Part shown: positions 53,124 through 61,596 of the stretch, one piece after another
Position numbering within the stretch: position 1 is the stretch's first letter
Layout of the letters: every line of letters starts with the position of its first letter
NCBI RefSeq assembly: GCF_004684095.1
Contig: NZ_SRII01000009.1
Coordinates: 185,027-249,026, forward strand
Source: Hymenobacter sp. UV11
Lineage (GTDB): Bacteria > Bacteroidota > Bacteroidia > Cytophagales > Hymenobacteraceae
Direction of reading: 5' to 3'
Length of the DNA stretch: 64,000 nt
Notes under the pieces: generated by a model
Seen by the model: only the letters and a program-made list of their open reading frames with translations
The model's database searches: none
Told to the model about the DNA's origin: nothing
Made by a program: the position numbers and the translations under genes

Positions 53124-55064
53124 CTACTGCACCCCCAGCCGGCCATCGGTGGCGTAGGCTAGCTGGCCTAGCTCGACCAACCCGCGCAGAGCAGCCGTGA
53201 CGGCCGCAGCCTCGGCGACGGGGTAGCGCGCCACCACCTGGCGCGGCAGCAGCGGTGCGGCGCGCAGCAGCTCCAATAATCCGGCTTGTAGCCCGGCGGC
53301 GTTTTCGGGCGCTTGCCGGGCTTTTTTGCGGGCCAGGCACACATCGCACACGCCGCAGGCCGGGGCGTCGGGCTCGTCAAAATAGGCGAGCAGCGTTTGC
53401 TGGCGGCACTGCGTGGTGCCGGCCGCGTAGTCGATTACGGCGGTGGTCTGGTGCTCGGTGAGCTGCTTGGCGGCCTTGAGGCGGCGCTCGTCGAGCGGCA
53501 GTTGGGCGGCGTCGTAACGGGGGGTAGTGAAGAGCGCCTGCGGCAGCTCGCGGCGCGGCTGGTAGTGCAGCACGCCGGTGCTGTGCAGGTAGCGCAGCTG
53601 GCGCGTCACGTCCTGCGTGCTCTGGCGTAGGTGCCGGGACAGCGCGCTCTCCGAAATGCCCTGGAATGCCACGAACAGCTCGCCGCCATACATTCTCAGC
53701 AGGGCTTTGATGAGCAAGTCGTGCTGCGCATTGGCGACCTGAAACTGATACAAATCCTGCTGATTGCTAATGAGCTGCACCCGCGCCGGCTGGTTCACGG
53801 CCTCGGTAAGCTGCACGAAGCCCTGCTGCTCCAGCACCTTGAGGGCGTGGTGCGCCTCCACGGCCTTGAGGCGATAGGTTTCGGCAAATACGCCGAGGTC
53901 GAAGTCGAAGGCTACCAGCTCGCCGCCGCCCACGGCCGTGCGCGAGTAGTTGGCCAGCGCCTGGTACACGCGGCGCACTACGTCGGGCGGCGGGTGGGCC
54001 AGCGTGGCCTGGCGGCGCAGGTTGTCGGCATCGGCGGGGCCGCTGAGCAGCACGGCGAAGGCGTAGAGGCCGTCGCGCCCGGCGCGGCCGGCCTCCTGGT
54101 AGTAGGCTTCGAGAGTGGCGGGTGCGTCGAGGTGGGCCACCACGCGCACGTCGGGCTTGTCGATACCCATACCGAAGGCATTGGTAGCCACAATGATGCG
54201 CGTTTTATCCGTGAGCCAGTTTTGCTGGGTGCGGGTGCGCTGCTCAGCGGCCAGGCCAGCGTGATAGGCAACAGCCGGTAGGCCCTGCTGGCTCAGCCAG
54301 GCGGCCGTATCCTCGGCCTGGCGGCGCGTGCGGGCGTACACAATGCCCGTTTTGCCCGGCCCTACCCCCCGCAAAACCTCCAACAGCCGGCGCTGCTTAT
54401 CCTCAGTCAATAACACTGAATACGACAGCTTGGGTCGGGCAAAGCTCTGGGTAAAAATGCCGTAGCCCGGCCGAAAGCTGAGCTTCTCTACAATATCCTG
54501 CCGCACCTGCCCGGTGGCGGTGGCCGTGAGCGCGATGCAGGGCACCTCGGGTGGCAGGAGCGCCCGCAGCTCGGCAATGCGCAGGTAGGGCGGCCGAAAA
54601 TCGTAGCCCCACTGCGAGAGGCAGTGCGCCTCATCAATGGCCAGCAAGCCCACGCTCATGCGCGCCACCCGAGCCCGGAAAAGGTCGGTAAGTAGCCGCT
54701 CGGGACTGACGTACAGAAACTTTACCTCGCGGCCGTACACGCAGTTGTCGAGCGCCTGGTCGATTTCCTGGTGACTCATGCCCGCGTACACTGCCTCGGC
54801 CTTGAGCCCACGTTTGCGCAGGTTTTCGACCTGGTCGCGCATGAGGGCGATGAGCGGCGTCACAACCACGCACAAGCCCGGCCGCGCCAACGCCGGCACC
54901 TGGAAACACACGCTTTTGCCGCCGCCGGTGGGCAGCAGGGCCAGCGCGTCACGCCCGGCCAACACCGCCTCGATAATCTCCGCCTGCCCCGGCCGAAACT
55001 CCTGGTGGCCCCAGTATTGGCGCAGCAGGCTTAGCGGGTCGGCGGTAATCGGGGGGGTAGGCAT
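53124..55064 (-). CDS. recQ: RecQ-type ATP-dependent DNA helicase
   Basis: Protein of 646 residues. Helicase motifs: Walker A LLPTGGGKSVCF (about 42-53), DEAH box IDEAHCLSQWGYDFRPPYL (about 143), SAT-like LTATAT, and the motif V/VI region TNAFGMGIDKPDVR and YYQEAGRAGRDG. The RecQ zinc-binding Cys cluster is in CRQQTLLAYFDEPDAPACGV and CDVC (about 550-575). The C-terminal winged helix is short and no HRDC domain is present, so it is a reduced RecQ. It unwinds DNA in recombination and repair. The -7 element TATCTTCG ends five bases before the ATG. Confidence 0.92.
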   Translation of the reverse strand: MPTPPITADPLSLLRQYWGHQEFRPGQAEIIEAVLAGRDALALLPTGGGKSVCFQVPALARPGLCVVVTPLIALMRDQVENLRKRGLKAEAVYAGMSHQEIDQALDNCVYGREVKFLYVSPERLLTDLFRARVARMSVGLLAIDEAHCLSQWGYDFRPPYLRIAELRALLPPEVPCIALTATATGQVRQDIVEKLSFRPGYGIFTQSFARPKLSYSVLLTEDKQRRLLEVLRGVGPGKTGIVYARTRRQAEDTAAWLSQQGLPAVAYHAGLAAEQRTRTQQNWLTDKTRIIVATNAFGMGIDKPDVRVVAHLDAPATLEAYYQEAGRAGRDGLYAFAVLLSGPADADNLRRQATLAHPPPDVVRRVYQALANYSRTAVGGGELVAFDFDLGVFAETYRLKAVEAHHALKVLEQQGFVQLTEAVNQPARVQLISNQQDLYQFQVANAQHDLLIKALLRMYGGELFVAFQGISESALSRHLRQSTQDVTRQLRYLHSTGVLHYQPRRELPQALFTTPRYDAAQLPLDERRLKAAKQLTEHQTTAVIDYAAGTTQCRQQTLLAYFDEPDAPACGVCDVCLARKKARQAPENAAGLQAGLLELLRAAPLLPRQVVARYPVAEAAAVTAALRGLVELGQLAYATDGRLGVQ

Positions 55065-55069
55065 GCAAG

Positions 55070-55077
55070 CGAAGATA
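55070..55077 (-). promoter_or_regulatory. Promoter -7 element for recQ
   Basis: The minus strand reads TATCTTCG (one base off TAnnTTTG), five bases before the ATG at 55064; the message would be leaderless. Confidence 0.45.
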
Positions 55078-55080
55078 TGT

Positions 55081-55253
55081 CTGAACCGCGGATTCGTCGG
55101 ATTAATCGGATTAATCGGATTTCGTTGGCGATTCCTGTTTTCTCCATTCGTTAGCTTGTCCTAACAAATAAAAAGGCTACCCGAATGGGTAGCCTTTCCA
55201 ACATAAAATAATCGCCAACAAAATCCGAAAAATCCGACGAATCCGCGGTTCAG
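55081..55253. repeat. Family D inverted repeat with an internal terminator
   Basis: Outer arms pair CTGAACCGCGGATTCGTCGG with CCGACGAATCCGCGGTTCAG, and the pairing continues with gaps for about 45 bp. Inside sits an ordinary stem-loop (AAAGGCTACCC / GGGTAGCCTTT, 55172-55197). Confidence 0.7.
55172..55197. terminator. Stem-loop inside the family D repeat
   Basis: AAAGGCTACCC, GAAT loop, GGGTAGCCTTT with an A-tract on the left; works for transcription from the right on the minus strand. Confidence 0.6.
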
Positions 55254-55254
55254 A

Positions 55255-56064
55255 CTACGCGGCTACGGCCGTCGTGCCCTCGCGGTCCTCAATAGCCTTG
55301 CGCAGCTTGGCGATGGCCTGCGTAGCGCGCTCCTCATCGAGGCGGTTGATGTTGAGCAGCATCTTGGTCTTCTCCTGACGCGTGATGAGCGGGTGGTTCA
55401 GCAGGCGGATAATCTCTTCTTTTTGGCTGGCGGTGGCGTACTGCACCGGGACGGCGGCCTCCGCAGCGGGGGCTTCGGCAAGGGCGGCGGGGGTAGGGGC
55501 CGTGGTTACGGCGCGCATGACAGGGGTAGGCTCGGCTACGGCCGGGGCCACGGCGGGCGCGGGCACGTTGCCCGAGTACTCCATCTCCTCGGCGGGGGTG
55601 GGCTCGTAGCCGGCGGCGCGGATAATCCAGGCCAGAATGTTGCGGTAGGCCTTGCCGATGGCGCGGGTCTGGGCCATGCTGGCAATCGCAAACTCCTGGT
55701 AGAACTTCTTGCCGCTCTCCTTATTGGAGCAAATGGCGAAGCCGGCGCCCACCGTGGTGCCGTGGCGCAGGTCAAACAGCGTCACTTTGGCCTGGTACTT
55801 CAGCTCCTGCTCGTTGCTGAGGTTGATAACGTGCTCCACGATGGGCACGATGCCCAGGCGCGAGCCGGCGTACTGCCAGCCTTCCACGTTCACAAACTCT
55901 TTGCCCTGCACCTGGGTGCTAAGCTTGTTGTCTTTGATAAACTTGGCCAAGTCCTTCGCTAAGTCGAGCGTTTCGTCCGATTTAGCGATGTCATAACTCT
56001 CCGCACGGGGAGCGGCTTTCTTGGCGACGGTAGCTTCCTTGGGGGTTTTGGTGACTTCGGTCAT
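55255..56064 (-). CDS. Hypothetical protein, possible recombination-related
   Basis: Protein of 269 residues starting MTEVTKTPKEATVAKKA; a longer frame upstream is likely untranslated. The core (about 55-165) has GWQYAGSRLGIVPIVEHVIN, AICSNKESGKKFYQEFAIAS and MAQTRAIGKAYRNILAWII. A Pro/Ala-rich linker follows, then a helical C-terminal domain (KEEIIRLLNHPLITRQEKTK). The MAQTRAIGKAYRN segment resembles the helix in phage single-strand annealing and recombination mediator proteins, but this is only a shape resemblance. No membrane segments. Function unassigned. Confidence 0.6.
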   Translation of the reverse strand: MTEVTKTPKEATVAKKAAPRAESYDIAKSDETLDLAKDLAKFIKDNKLSTQVQGKEFVNVEGWQYAGSRLGIVPIVEHVINLSNEQELKYQAKVTLFDLRHGTTVGAGFAICSNKESGKKFYQEFAIASMAQTRAIGKAYRNILAWIIRAAGYEPTPAEEMEYSGNVPAPAVAPAVAEPTPVMRAVTTAPTPAALAEAPAAEAAVPVQYATASQKEEIIRLLNHPLITRQEKTKMLLNINRLDEERATQAIAKLRKAIEDREGTTAVAA

Positions 56065-56244
56065 GGTTGGGGTGGGCAGTGCCCGGTTATCGTTCTGTAG
56101 TACGAATGAATAACCAACCTTACGCAAAGAGTGTTCCAATAAAGCCAATTTTATTAGTAAAATTTCAGTCTGATAATCAAGGGGTTTTGGAGGGGGTAGG
56201 AAACGGGTTTTTGCCAGCCGGCTCCCTAAGCTGATTAGTTGAGT

Positions 56245-56351
56245 GTAGGGTGAGCTTCAGCTTGCCAGTGAGCGAAGCGAGCAGTTTACGTATGCGGCCG
56301 TGTGGTCCCGCCTGTTCGCTTCGCTCACTGGCAAGCTGAAGCTCACCCTAC
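56245..56351. repeat. Family C inverted repeat, copy 3 (covers a stop codon)
   Basis: Perfect 36-bp arms (left starts GTAGGGTGAGCTTCAGCTTG, right ends CAAGCTGAAGCTCACCCTAC) with a 35-bp loop. The lolD stop (56348-56350) lies inside the right arm. Confidence 0.8.
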
Positions 56352-57004
56352 CCCTCGATAATGTGGCCGTCGCGCATCACGATGGTGCGGTCGGCCATCT
56401 GGGCCAGGGTGTCGTTGTGGGTCACAATGACGAAGGTTTGGCCGAATTCCTTGCGCAGCCAGAAGAATAGCTCGTGCAGCTCCTGGGCGTTTTTTGAGTC
56501 GAGGTTGCCGCTGGGCTCGTCGGCGAAAATAATCTCGGGCGAGTTGATAAGGGCGCGGGCCACCGACACGCGCTGCTGCTCGCCGCCGCTCATTTCGCTG
56601 GGCTTATGGTCCACGCGGTGGTCGAGGTTGAGCAGGCCAAGCAATTCGCGGGCCCGCACGCGCACTTCATTTTCGGAGCGGTCGGCGAGATAGGCGGGCA
56701 GACACACGTTTTCGATGGCCGTGAACTCGGGCAACAGGTTGTGAAACTGGAATACGAAGCCGATGTGGCGGTTGCGAAACCGGGCCAGCGCGGTGCGGCC
56801 CAGGTTGGTAATATTCTGCCCATCAAAAAGCACCTCACCCGCATCGGGCTCATCGAGCGTACCCAAAATGTGCAGCAGCGTGCTTTTACCCGCCCCCGAC
56901 GAGCCCACGATGCTCACAATTTCGGCGCGCTGAATAGTCAGGTCGATGCCCTTGAGCACTTCCAGCGAGTTGTAGCTTTTACGAAGGTTAATGGCTTGCA
57001 GCAA
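56348..57004 (-). CDS. lolD: LolD-type lipoprotein-release ABC ATPase
   Basis: Protein of 218 residues from a TTG at 57004; the longer frame upstream lacks a -7 element and has noise-like residues. Motifs: Walker A SSGAGKSTLL (about 37-46), Q loop VFQFHNLLPEFT, signature MSGGEQQRVSVARAL (about 140), Walker B IIFADEPSGNLDS and H loop IVTHND. The LolD/MacB-type layout drives an inner-membrane permease not found in the window, so permease genes must lie elsewhere. A -7 element (TAGATTTG, 57037-57044) gives a 26-base leader. Its stop codon is in a family C repeat. Confidence 0.88.
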   Translation of the reverse strand: MLQAINLRKSYNSLEVLKGIDLTIQRAEIVSIVGSSGAGKSTLLHILGTLDEPDAGEVLFDGQNITNLGRTALARFRNRHIGFVFQFHNLLPEFTAIENVCLPAYLADRSENEVRVRARELLGLLNLDHRVDHKPSEMSGGEQQRVSVARALINSPEIIFADEPSGNLDSKNAQELHELFFWLRKEFGQTFVIVTHNDTLAQMADRTIVMRDGHIIEG

Positions 57005-57036
57005 GGGTAGTAATCTTATACAGCTTTTAAGTAGTG

Positions 57037-57044
57037 CAAATCTA
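57037..57044 (-). promoter_or_regulatory. Promoter -7 element for lolD
   Basis: The minus strand reads TAGATTTG, an exact TAnnTTTG match; its placement supports the TTG start at 57004. Confidence 0.55.
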
Positions 57045-57304
57045 CGCGCAAAGGCGGCCGGACGTTGGGAACTGGAAATACGGAGAAAACCTATTCGCCA
57101 GGGCAAACCCAACGAAGTAGCGGGCGGCAGCCGAAGAACAGCGCAGCTAATTACCCCATAACGAGTTGTTTGGACATCATGCTGGGGCTATTGCCGTGCG
57201 CTACTTTGTTGCGCTCACCCTGGCCGACGATTTTCAGGTTCTCTGTTACCCCTTCCGGCCCTACCTTCGCGCCAGCAAATAAAACTCCACCCCTACCCCC
57301 TCCG

Positions 57305-58501
57305 ATGAATATTCACGAGTATCAAGGCAAGGAAATCCTGAAAAAATACGGCGTGCGCGTGCAGGAAGGCCTCACCGCCGACACCGCCGAAGAGGCCGTT
57401 GAAGCCGCTAAAAAGCTCACTGAGCAAACCGGCACCAGCTGGTACGTCATCAAGGCGCAGATTCATGCCGGCGGCCGGGGCAAGGGCGGCGGAGTAAAGC
57501 TCGCCAAAAATCTGGAGCAGGTAAAAGACATTGCCGGCCAGATTTTGGGCATGCAGCTCGTGACCAAGCAAACCGGCCCCGAAGGCCGCCTGGTCAACAA
57601 AGTGCTCATCGCCCAGGACGTGTACTACCCCGGCGAAAGCCCTACTAAGGAGTTCTACATGAGCGTGGTACTCGACCGCACCAGCGGTAAGAACGTCATT
57701 ATCTACACCACCGAGGGCGGCGTGGACATTGAGGAGGTAGCCGACCATCACCCCGATAAAATCCTGAAGGAATTCATCGACCCCGCCGTGGGTCTGCAAG
57801 GCTTTCAGGCCCGCAAAATCGCTTTCGGCCTCGGCCTCTCGGGCGATGCGTTCAAGGAGATGGTGAAGTTCGTGACGGCTTTGTATAAGGCGTATGATGA
57901 GACGGACTCGGCCATGTTCGAGATTAACCCCGTGCTGAAAACGTCGGACAATAAAATCCTGGCCGTTGACGCCAAGGTGACCCTGGACGACAACGCCCTG
58001 TTCCGCCACAAGGATTTCGTGGCCCTGCGCGACACCAACGAGGAAGACCCGCTGGAAGTAGAGGCGTCGGAGTCGAACCTGAACTACGTGAAGCTCGACG
58101 GCAACGTGGGCTGCATGGTGAACGGTGCCGGCCTGGCCATGGCTACCATGGACATTATCAAGCTGAGCGGCGGCGAGCCGGCCAACTTTCTCGATGTAGG
58201 GGGTGGAGCCAACGCCCAGACGGTAGAGGCGGGCTTCCGCATCATCCTGAAGGACCCGAACGTGAAGGCCATTCTGATTAACATCTTCGGCGGCATCGTG
58301 CGCTGCGACCGCGTGGCCAACGGCGTGGTGGAAGCCTACAAGAAAATCGGCGATATCCGCGTGCCCATCATCGTGCGCCTGCAAGGTACCAACGCTGAAG
58401 AAGGCGCCCGCATCATCGACGAAAGCGGCCTGAAAGTGTTCTCGGCTACCCTGCTGAAAGACGCTGCTGCCCGCGTAAAAGAAGTGCTGGCCATCGCGTA
58501 A
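57305..58501 (+). CDS. sucC: Succinyl-CoA ligase beta subunit
   Basis: Protein of 398 residues, ATP-grasp type. N-terminal marks MNIHEYQGKEILKKYGV and IHAGGRGKGGGVKLAKN (about 55-70) bind the nucleotide; the C-terminal CoA-ligase domain has GLAMATMDIIKLSGGEPANF and NIFGGIVRCDRVANGV (about 325-340). It forms the tetramer with SucD to make ATP or GTP in the TCA cycle. No sucD is next to it. The ATG at 57305 is chosen because the longer upstream frame lacks a plausible start and family match. A weak -7 element TACCTTCG lies at 57262-57269. Confidence 0.96.
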   Translation: MNIHEYQGKEILKKYGVRVQEGLTADTAEEAVEAAKKLTEQTGTSWYVIKAQIHAGGRGKGGGVKLAKNLEQVKDIAGQILGMQLVTKQTGPEGRLVNKVLIAQDVYYPGESPTKEFYMSVVLDRTSGKNVIIYTTEGGVDIEEVADHHPDKILKEFIDPAVGLQGFQARKIAFGLGLSGDAFKEMVKFVTALYKAYDETDSAMFEINPVLKTSDNKILAVDAKVTLDDNALFRHKDFVALRDTNEEDPLEVEASESNLNYVKLDGNVGCMVNGAGLAMATMDIIKLSGGEPANFLDVGGGANAQTVEAGFRIILKDPNVKAILINIFGGIVRCDRVANGVVEAYKKIGDIRVPIIVRLQGTNAEEGARIIDESGLKVFSATLLKDAAARVKEVLAIA

Positions 58502-58524
58502 TCTGCAAGCCCATTTTGGTTTTT

Positions 58525-58556
58525 AAAAGCCCGCCTGGTAACCCAGGCGGGCTTTT
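58525..58556 (+). terminator. Terminator of sucC
   Basis: AAAAGCCCGCCTGG / CCAGGCGGGCTTTT stem with a T-tract right after. Confidence 0.9.
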
Positions 58557-58572
58557 TGGGTTATAAAGCCGC

Positions 58573-58675
58573 CTGTCATTGCGAGCGCAGCGCGGCAATC
58601 GCACCCGCACGACACCCGCGCCGGTCGTTCGTCCATCGTGCGGGTGCGATTGCCGCGCTACGCTCGCAATGACAG
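58573..58675. repeat. Family B inverted repeat, copy 2
   Basis: Arms of about 39 bp (left starts CTGTCATTGCGAGCG, right ends CGCTCGCAATGACAG) share the core TGTCATTGCGAGCG and CGCGGCAATC with copy 1 at 50537. Confidence 0.8.
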
Positions 58676-58717
58676 ACGGTTCAATTTTTCTTAAACTTCC
58701 CTACCCCCTTTTCCACG

Positions 58718-59698
58718 ATGGAATTCACCCGCTTAGGAAATACTGGCCTCCAGGTTTCCAAAATATGCCTGGGCACCATGACCTACGGCACGCCCACCGA
58801 GCGCTGGCCCTGGGCCCTTAGCGAGGACGCCAGCCGTCCCTTCATCCAGAAAGCCCTGGAGCTGGGCATCAACTTCTTCGACACCGCCGACGTGTACTCC
58901 AATGGCGCCAGCGAAGAAGTGGTGGGCCGCGCCTTGCGCGACTTTGCCAAGCGCGACGAAGTAGTGCTGGCCACCAAAGTATTTAACCCAATGGGGCCGG
59001 GGCCCAATGATAAAGGCCTCTCTCGCAAGCATATTATGAGTGCCATCGACGCCAGCCTGAAGCGCCTGGGCACCGATTACGTGGACCTGTACCAGATTCA
59101 CCGCTGGGATTACAACACGCCCATTGAGGAAACGCTGGAGGCGCTACACGACGTGGTGAAGGCTGGTAAGGCGCGCTACATTGGGGCGTCGTCGATGTTT
59201 AGCTGGCAGTTTGCCCAGGCTCTGTACCTGGCCGATAAGCACAACTGGACGCGCTTTGTGAGCATGCAGCCGCACTACAACCTGGTATACCGCGAGGAGG
59301 AGCGCGAGATGCTGCCGCTGTGCGAGGACCAGAAAATCGGCGTCATTCCGTGGTCGCCGCTGGCGCGCGGCTTGCTCACCGGCGGCCGGGGTAGGGAGCG
59401 TAACGAAACCGAGCGCGCCAAAACCGACAACTTCGGCAAAAGCCTCTACGGCCGCGACGATGACTTCGCCATAGCTGACCGCGTGACGGAAATCGCTCAG
59501 GAGCGCGGCCTGCCCAATGCCCAAATTGCCCTGGCCTGGATGCTGAGCAAGCCCATCATCACGGCGCCCATCGTGGGCGCCAGCAAGCCCGGCCACCTCG
59601 AAGACGCCGTAGCCGCCGTAGATGTGAAGCTCTCAGCCGACGAAATCAAGCGCCTCGAAGAACCCTACCAGCCGCACCCGGTGCTAGGGTTTAGCTGA
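58718..59698 (+). CDS. Aldo-keto reductase
   Basis: Protein of 326 residues, TIM-barrel oxidoreductase. The catalytic tetrad is visible: Asp and Tyr in FFDTADVYSNGASEE (about 53-67), Lys in VVLATKVFN (about 86) and His in LYQIHRWD (about 124). The C-terminal NADPH-binding site has IVGASKPGHLEDAVAA (about 287-302). It resembles the tauD-like / YajO-type group, which reduces aldehydes or removes water from sugars; substrate unknown. No regulator nearby. Confidence 0.92.
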   Translation: MEFTRLGNTGLQVSKICLGTMTYGTPTERWPWALSEDASRPFIQKALELGINFFDTADVYSNGASEEVVGRALRDFAKRDEVVLATKVFNPMGPGPNDKGLSRKHIMSAIDASLKRLGTDYVDLYQIHRWDYNTPIEETLEALHDVVKAGKARYIGASSMFSWQFAQALYLADKHNWTRFVSMQPHYNLVYREEEREMLPLCEDQKIGVIPWSPLARGLLTGGRGRERNETERAKTDNFGKSLYGRDDDFAIADRVTEIAQERGLPNAQIALAWMLSKPIITAPIVGASKPGHLEDAVAAVDVKLSADEIKRLEEPYQPHPVLGFS

Positions 59699-59837
59699 AA
59701 AGCACCGCAGGAAGCAGACGTAATAAGAACGTCATATAAGAGACTGTTCGAGCCAGCACCGGGCGGGTGTAGAAATGCAACTACGCATCTTGTCGTTAGC
59801 CTGGCTAACCCAATTTGCGAGGCATGCTCCCCGGCCC

Positions 59838-59916
59838 GCCGGCGCGGGCCGGCCGACCGGTTGTCGTTGCGTGGGCCGCAGCTGTCAACGATAACCGGTC
59901 GGCCGGCTCGCGCCGA
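59838..59916. repeat. Family F inverted repeat
   Basis: Arms of about 32 bp pair GGCCGGCCGACCGGTTGTCG with CGATAACCGGTCGGCCGGC around a short loop, with a few mismatches. Confidence 0.6.
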
Positions 59917-60021
59917 CGGACCGGCCAGGCGGCCCTTCCAGCTGAAACTTTGCCCCGCAGCAAGCTGGTCTGCAACTTGGGTTGGCTGACCTGCGATTGA
60001 ACGACAACACCTGAACGGAGC

Positions 60022-60069
60022 GGGCAGCCTACGAGGAGGCGCATATTTGCATCTCCTCGTAGGCTGCCC
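60022..60069. terminator. Stem-loop downstream of the lipoprotein gene
   Basis: Perfect 17-bp arms GGGCAGCCTACGAGGAG / CTCCTCGTAGGCTGCCC. It stands between two converging genes and could stop both; no strong T-tract. Confidence 0.5.
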
Positions 60070-60099
60070 AATGGCCTGAGATACTAATCCAAAAAGCTC

Positions 60100-60555
60100 C
60101 TAAAGCGTCGTTTTCGCAACGGCCGCTAGGTAATAGGTATTGTTTATCTTCGAAGCGGCATCGATAACTACCTTGGTTTGCACGGCACCATCGACCAGGA
60201 TTTCGACGGCGTAGCTAGCGGCAGGGTTGGGCACAACCGTGCTTGTGGGCGTGATGGCCCGGAAGGAAATTTCCACAAAAATGACTTCGCCGCTGCTTTT
60301 AATGCCGCCGTCGAGCTCTTCGGTGGCATTGTTACGTGCCGAGCCCGCACCAAGCTGCTCAGGCGCATTATTGCCAACTTGCCGCGAAAAAGTATACTGC
60401 GCGCCAAGTCCATCGAGCGACGTGGCCGTAAACCGGACCTTCACTCTGTGCTGGCCGGCGGGCAAAACTTCTTCCTTGTTGCCCGAAGAACAGGCCCCTA
60501 AAAAGATGACAAGGAGAAGTAGACCGATGAGTTTAACTGTCCAGTTCGGGCTCAT
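60100..60555 (-). CDS. Putative lipoprotein of unknown function
   Basis: Protein of 151 residues. The N-terminus carries a lipobox (LIGLLLLVIFLGACSSG, Cys at 22). The rest is a beta-rich domain (GQHRVKVRFTATSLDGLGAQ; GEVIFVEISFRAITPT) with a possible fold like small Bacteroidetes adhesin or peptidoglycan-associated lipoproteins; none recognised with confidence. Confidence 0.65.
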   Translation of the reverse strand: MSPNWTVKLIGLLLLVIFLGACSSGNKEEVLPAGQHRVKVRFTATSLDGLGAQYTFSRQVGNNAPEQLGAGSARNNATEELDGGIKSSGEVIFVEISFRAITPTSTVVPNPAASYAVEILVDGAVQTKVVIDAASKINNTYYLAAVAKTTL

Positions 60556-60974
60556 ACTTAATTACATGGGTGGGATAGTGGCGGCATGTACGCAAGTGCG
60601 TGGGTGATGGATGAAAAATTCTCTGCGCCGCGCCAATTCCGGAAACTGAATGGTACCCAACAGCCTAAAAACGAATATTTTCAGCCTTTTTCAAGGAAAA
60701 ATTAAAAGCTCGCTAGTCTTTTTTGAATTATTCGCCGAAGGGTTTACGCATTCTTGTGTCTCGCCGTTGAACGAAATTTATGCGGCGATTCGAGCGATGA
60801 AGTGAATGGATATGTTTCTTCATGGTCTCTGAGTCCCTAACTGCTAACTCAAACAGCTTCTAAACGAAGTGAAGCATCCTGGTCGGGTCGGTTGGGTATT
60901 AACCCAACGACTCCGCCAAGATGCTTCACTTTATTCAGCATGACGTGCTGTTGCTAAGCCATGCGCTGCGGCAC
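60556..60974. other. Intergenic region with a decayed family A repeat
   Basis: No gene supported; the stretch from 60867 to 60931 is an inverted repeat whose outer arm ends in the same AGCATGACGT as family A. Confidence 0.5.
60867..60931. repeat. Family A-like inverted repeat
   Basis: Arms AAGTGAAGCATC and AGATGCTTCACTT pair with one bulge; an AGCATGACGTGCTG follows just outside, like the family A right arm. Confidence 0.5.
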
Positions 60975-61454
60975 CTACTTGCCTTCGGCAACGCCGATAT
61001 TTTCTTCGGCTTGCACCGGCACGGTTTCGCCTTTTACCTTCAACTCCACCTCCATGTTGCCACGAGTGCCAACTGAATACGGGCAGATTTTGTGGGCCTG
61101 GCGCACCATCTCGATGGTTTTGGCCTGGTCAAACGACTTCAGGTCTACGTCCAGCACGGCGCTCAGGCCGTAGCCCTCGCCTTCCTGAAACAGCGATACC
61201 GAGCATTTTACTTCGGTGCCGGGGTCGAGCTTATCGCCGGCGCGCTGTGCAATCACGAGCAGCGCCTGCTGAAAGCACGACGAGTAGCCGGCTGCAAACA
61301 GCTCTTCGGGATTGGTGGCGCCTTTCTTACCGCCGAGGCCTTCGGGCACCGACATATCGAGGTCAATGATGCCGGTAGCGGAGCGTACGTGGCCGCTGCG
61401 GCCACCCACGGCCGTAGCGTCGGCCGTGTAAAGGGTCTTTTTAGTAGAGTCCAT
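60975..61454 (-). CDS. ohr: Organic hydroperoxide resistance protein (OsmC/Ohr)
   Basis: Protein of 159 residues, OsmC fold. The two catalytic Cys are at about residue 60 (FAAGYSSCFQQAL) and about 124 (HKICPYSVGTRGN). The N-terminal part has YTADATAVGGRSGHVRSATG. It reduces organic hydroperoxides with thiol help, protecting against oxidants. It is monocistronic here; no OhrR regulator is nearby. Confidence 0.93.
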   Translation of the reverse strand: MDSTKKTLYTADATAVGGRSGHVRSATGIIDLDMSVPEGLGGKKGATNPEELFAAGYSSCFQQALLVIAQRAGDKLDPGTEVKCSVSLFQEGEGYGLSAVLDVDLKSFDQAKTIEMVRQAHKICPYSVGTRGNMEVELKVKGETVPVQAEENIGVAEGK

Positions 61455-61552
61455 GGGAAACGGGTGAATAATTACGTTCAGGGTAGACTAACCGATTTTT
61501 TGCGCCTAGGGTTGTGCCCTACCCCCCCAACCAGCCAAAATAGCCCCCGGAG

Positions 61553-61584
61553 TTTGGCCGCGCCGGCTTTTATGGCTACTTTTG
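61553..61584 (+). promoter_or_regulatory. Promoter of the tRNA-Arg gene
   Basis: TTTG at 61553-61556 and TACTTTTG at 61577-61584, 20 bases apart, match the Bacteroidetes -33/-7 consensus fully; the mature 5' end of the tRNA is 12 bases further on. Confidence 0.75.
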
Positions 61585-61596
61585 CAGCCCAGCACC

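Larger units (their letters stand above)
59699..60099. other. Intergenic region with two inverted repeats
   Basis: No gene supported. It holds a fragment of family A (near 59725), a GC-rich inverted repeat (59838-59916) and a perfect 17-bp stem-loop (60022-60069). Confidence 0.5.
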
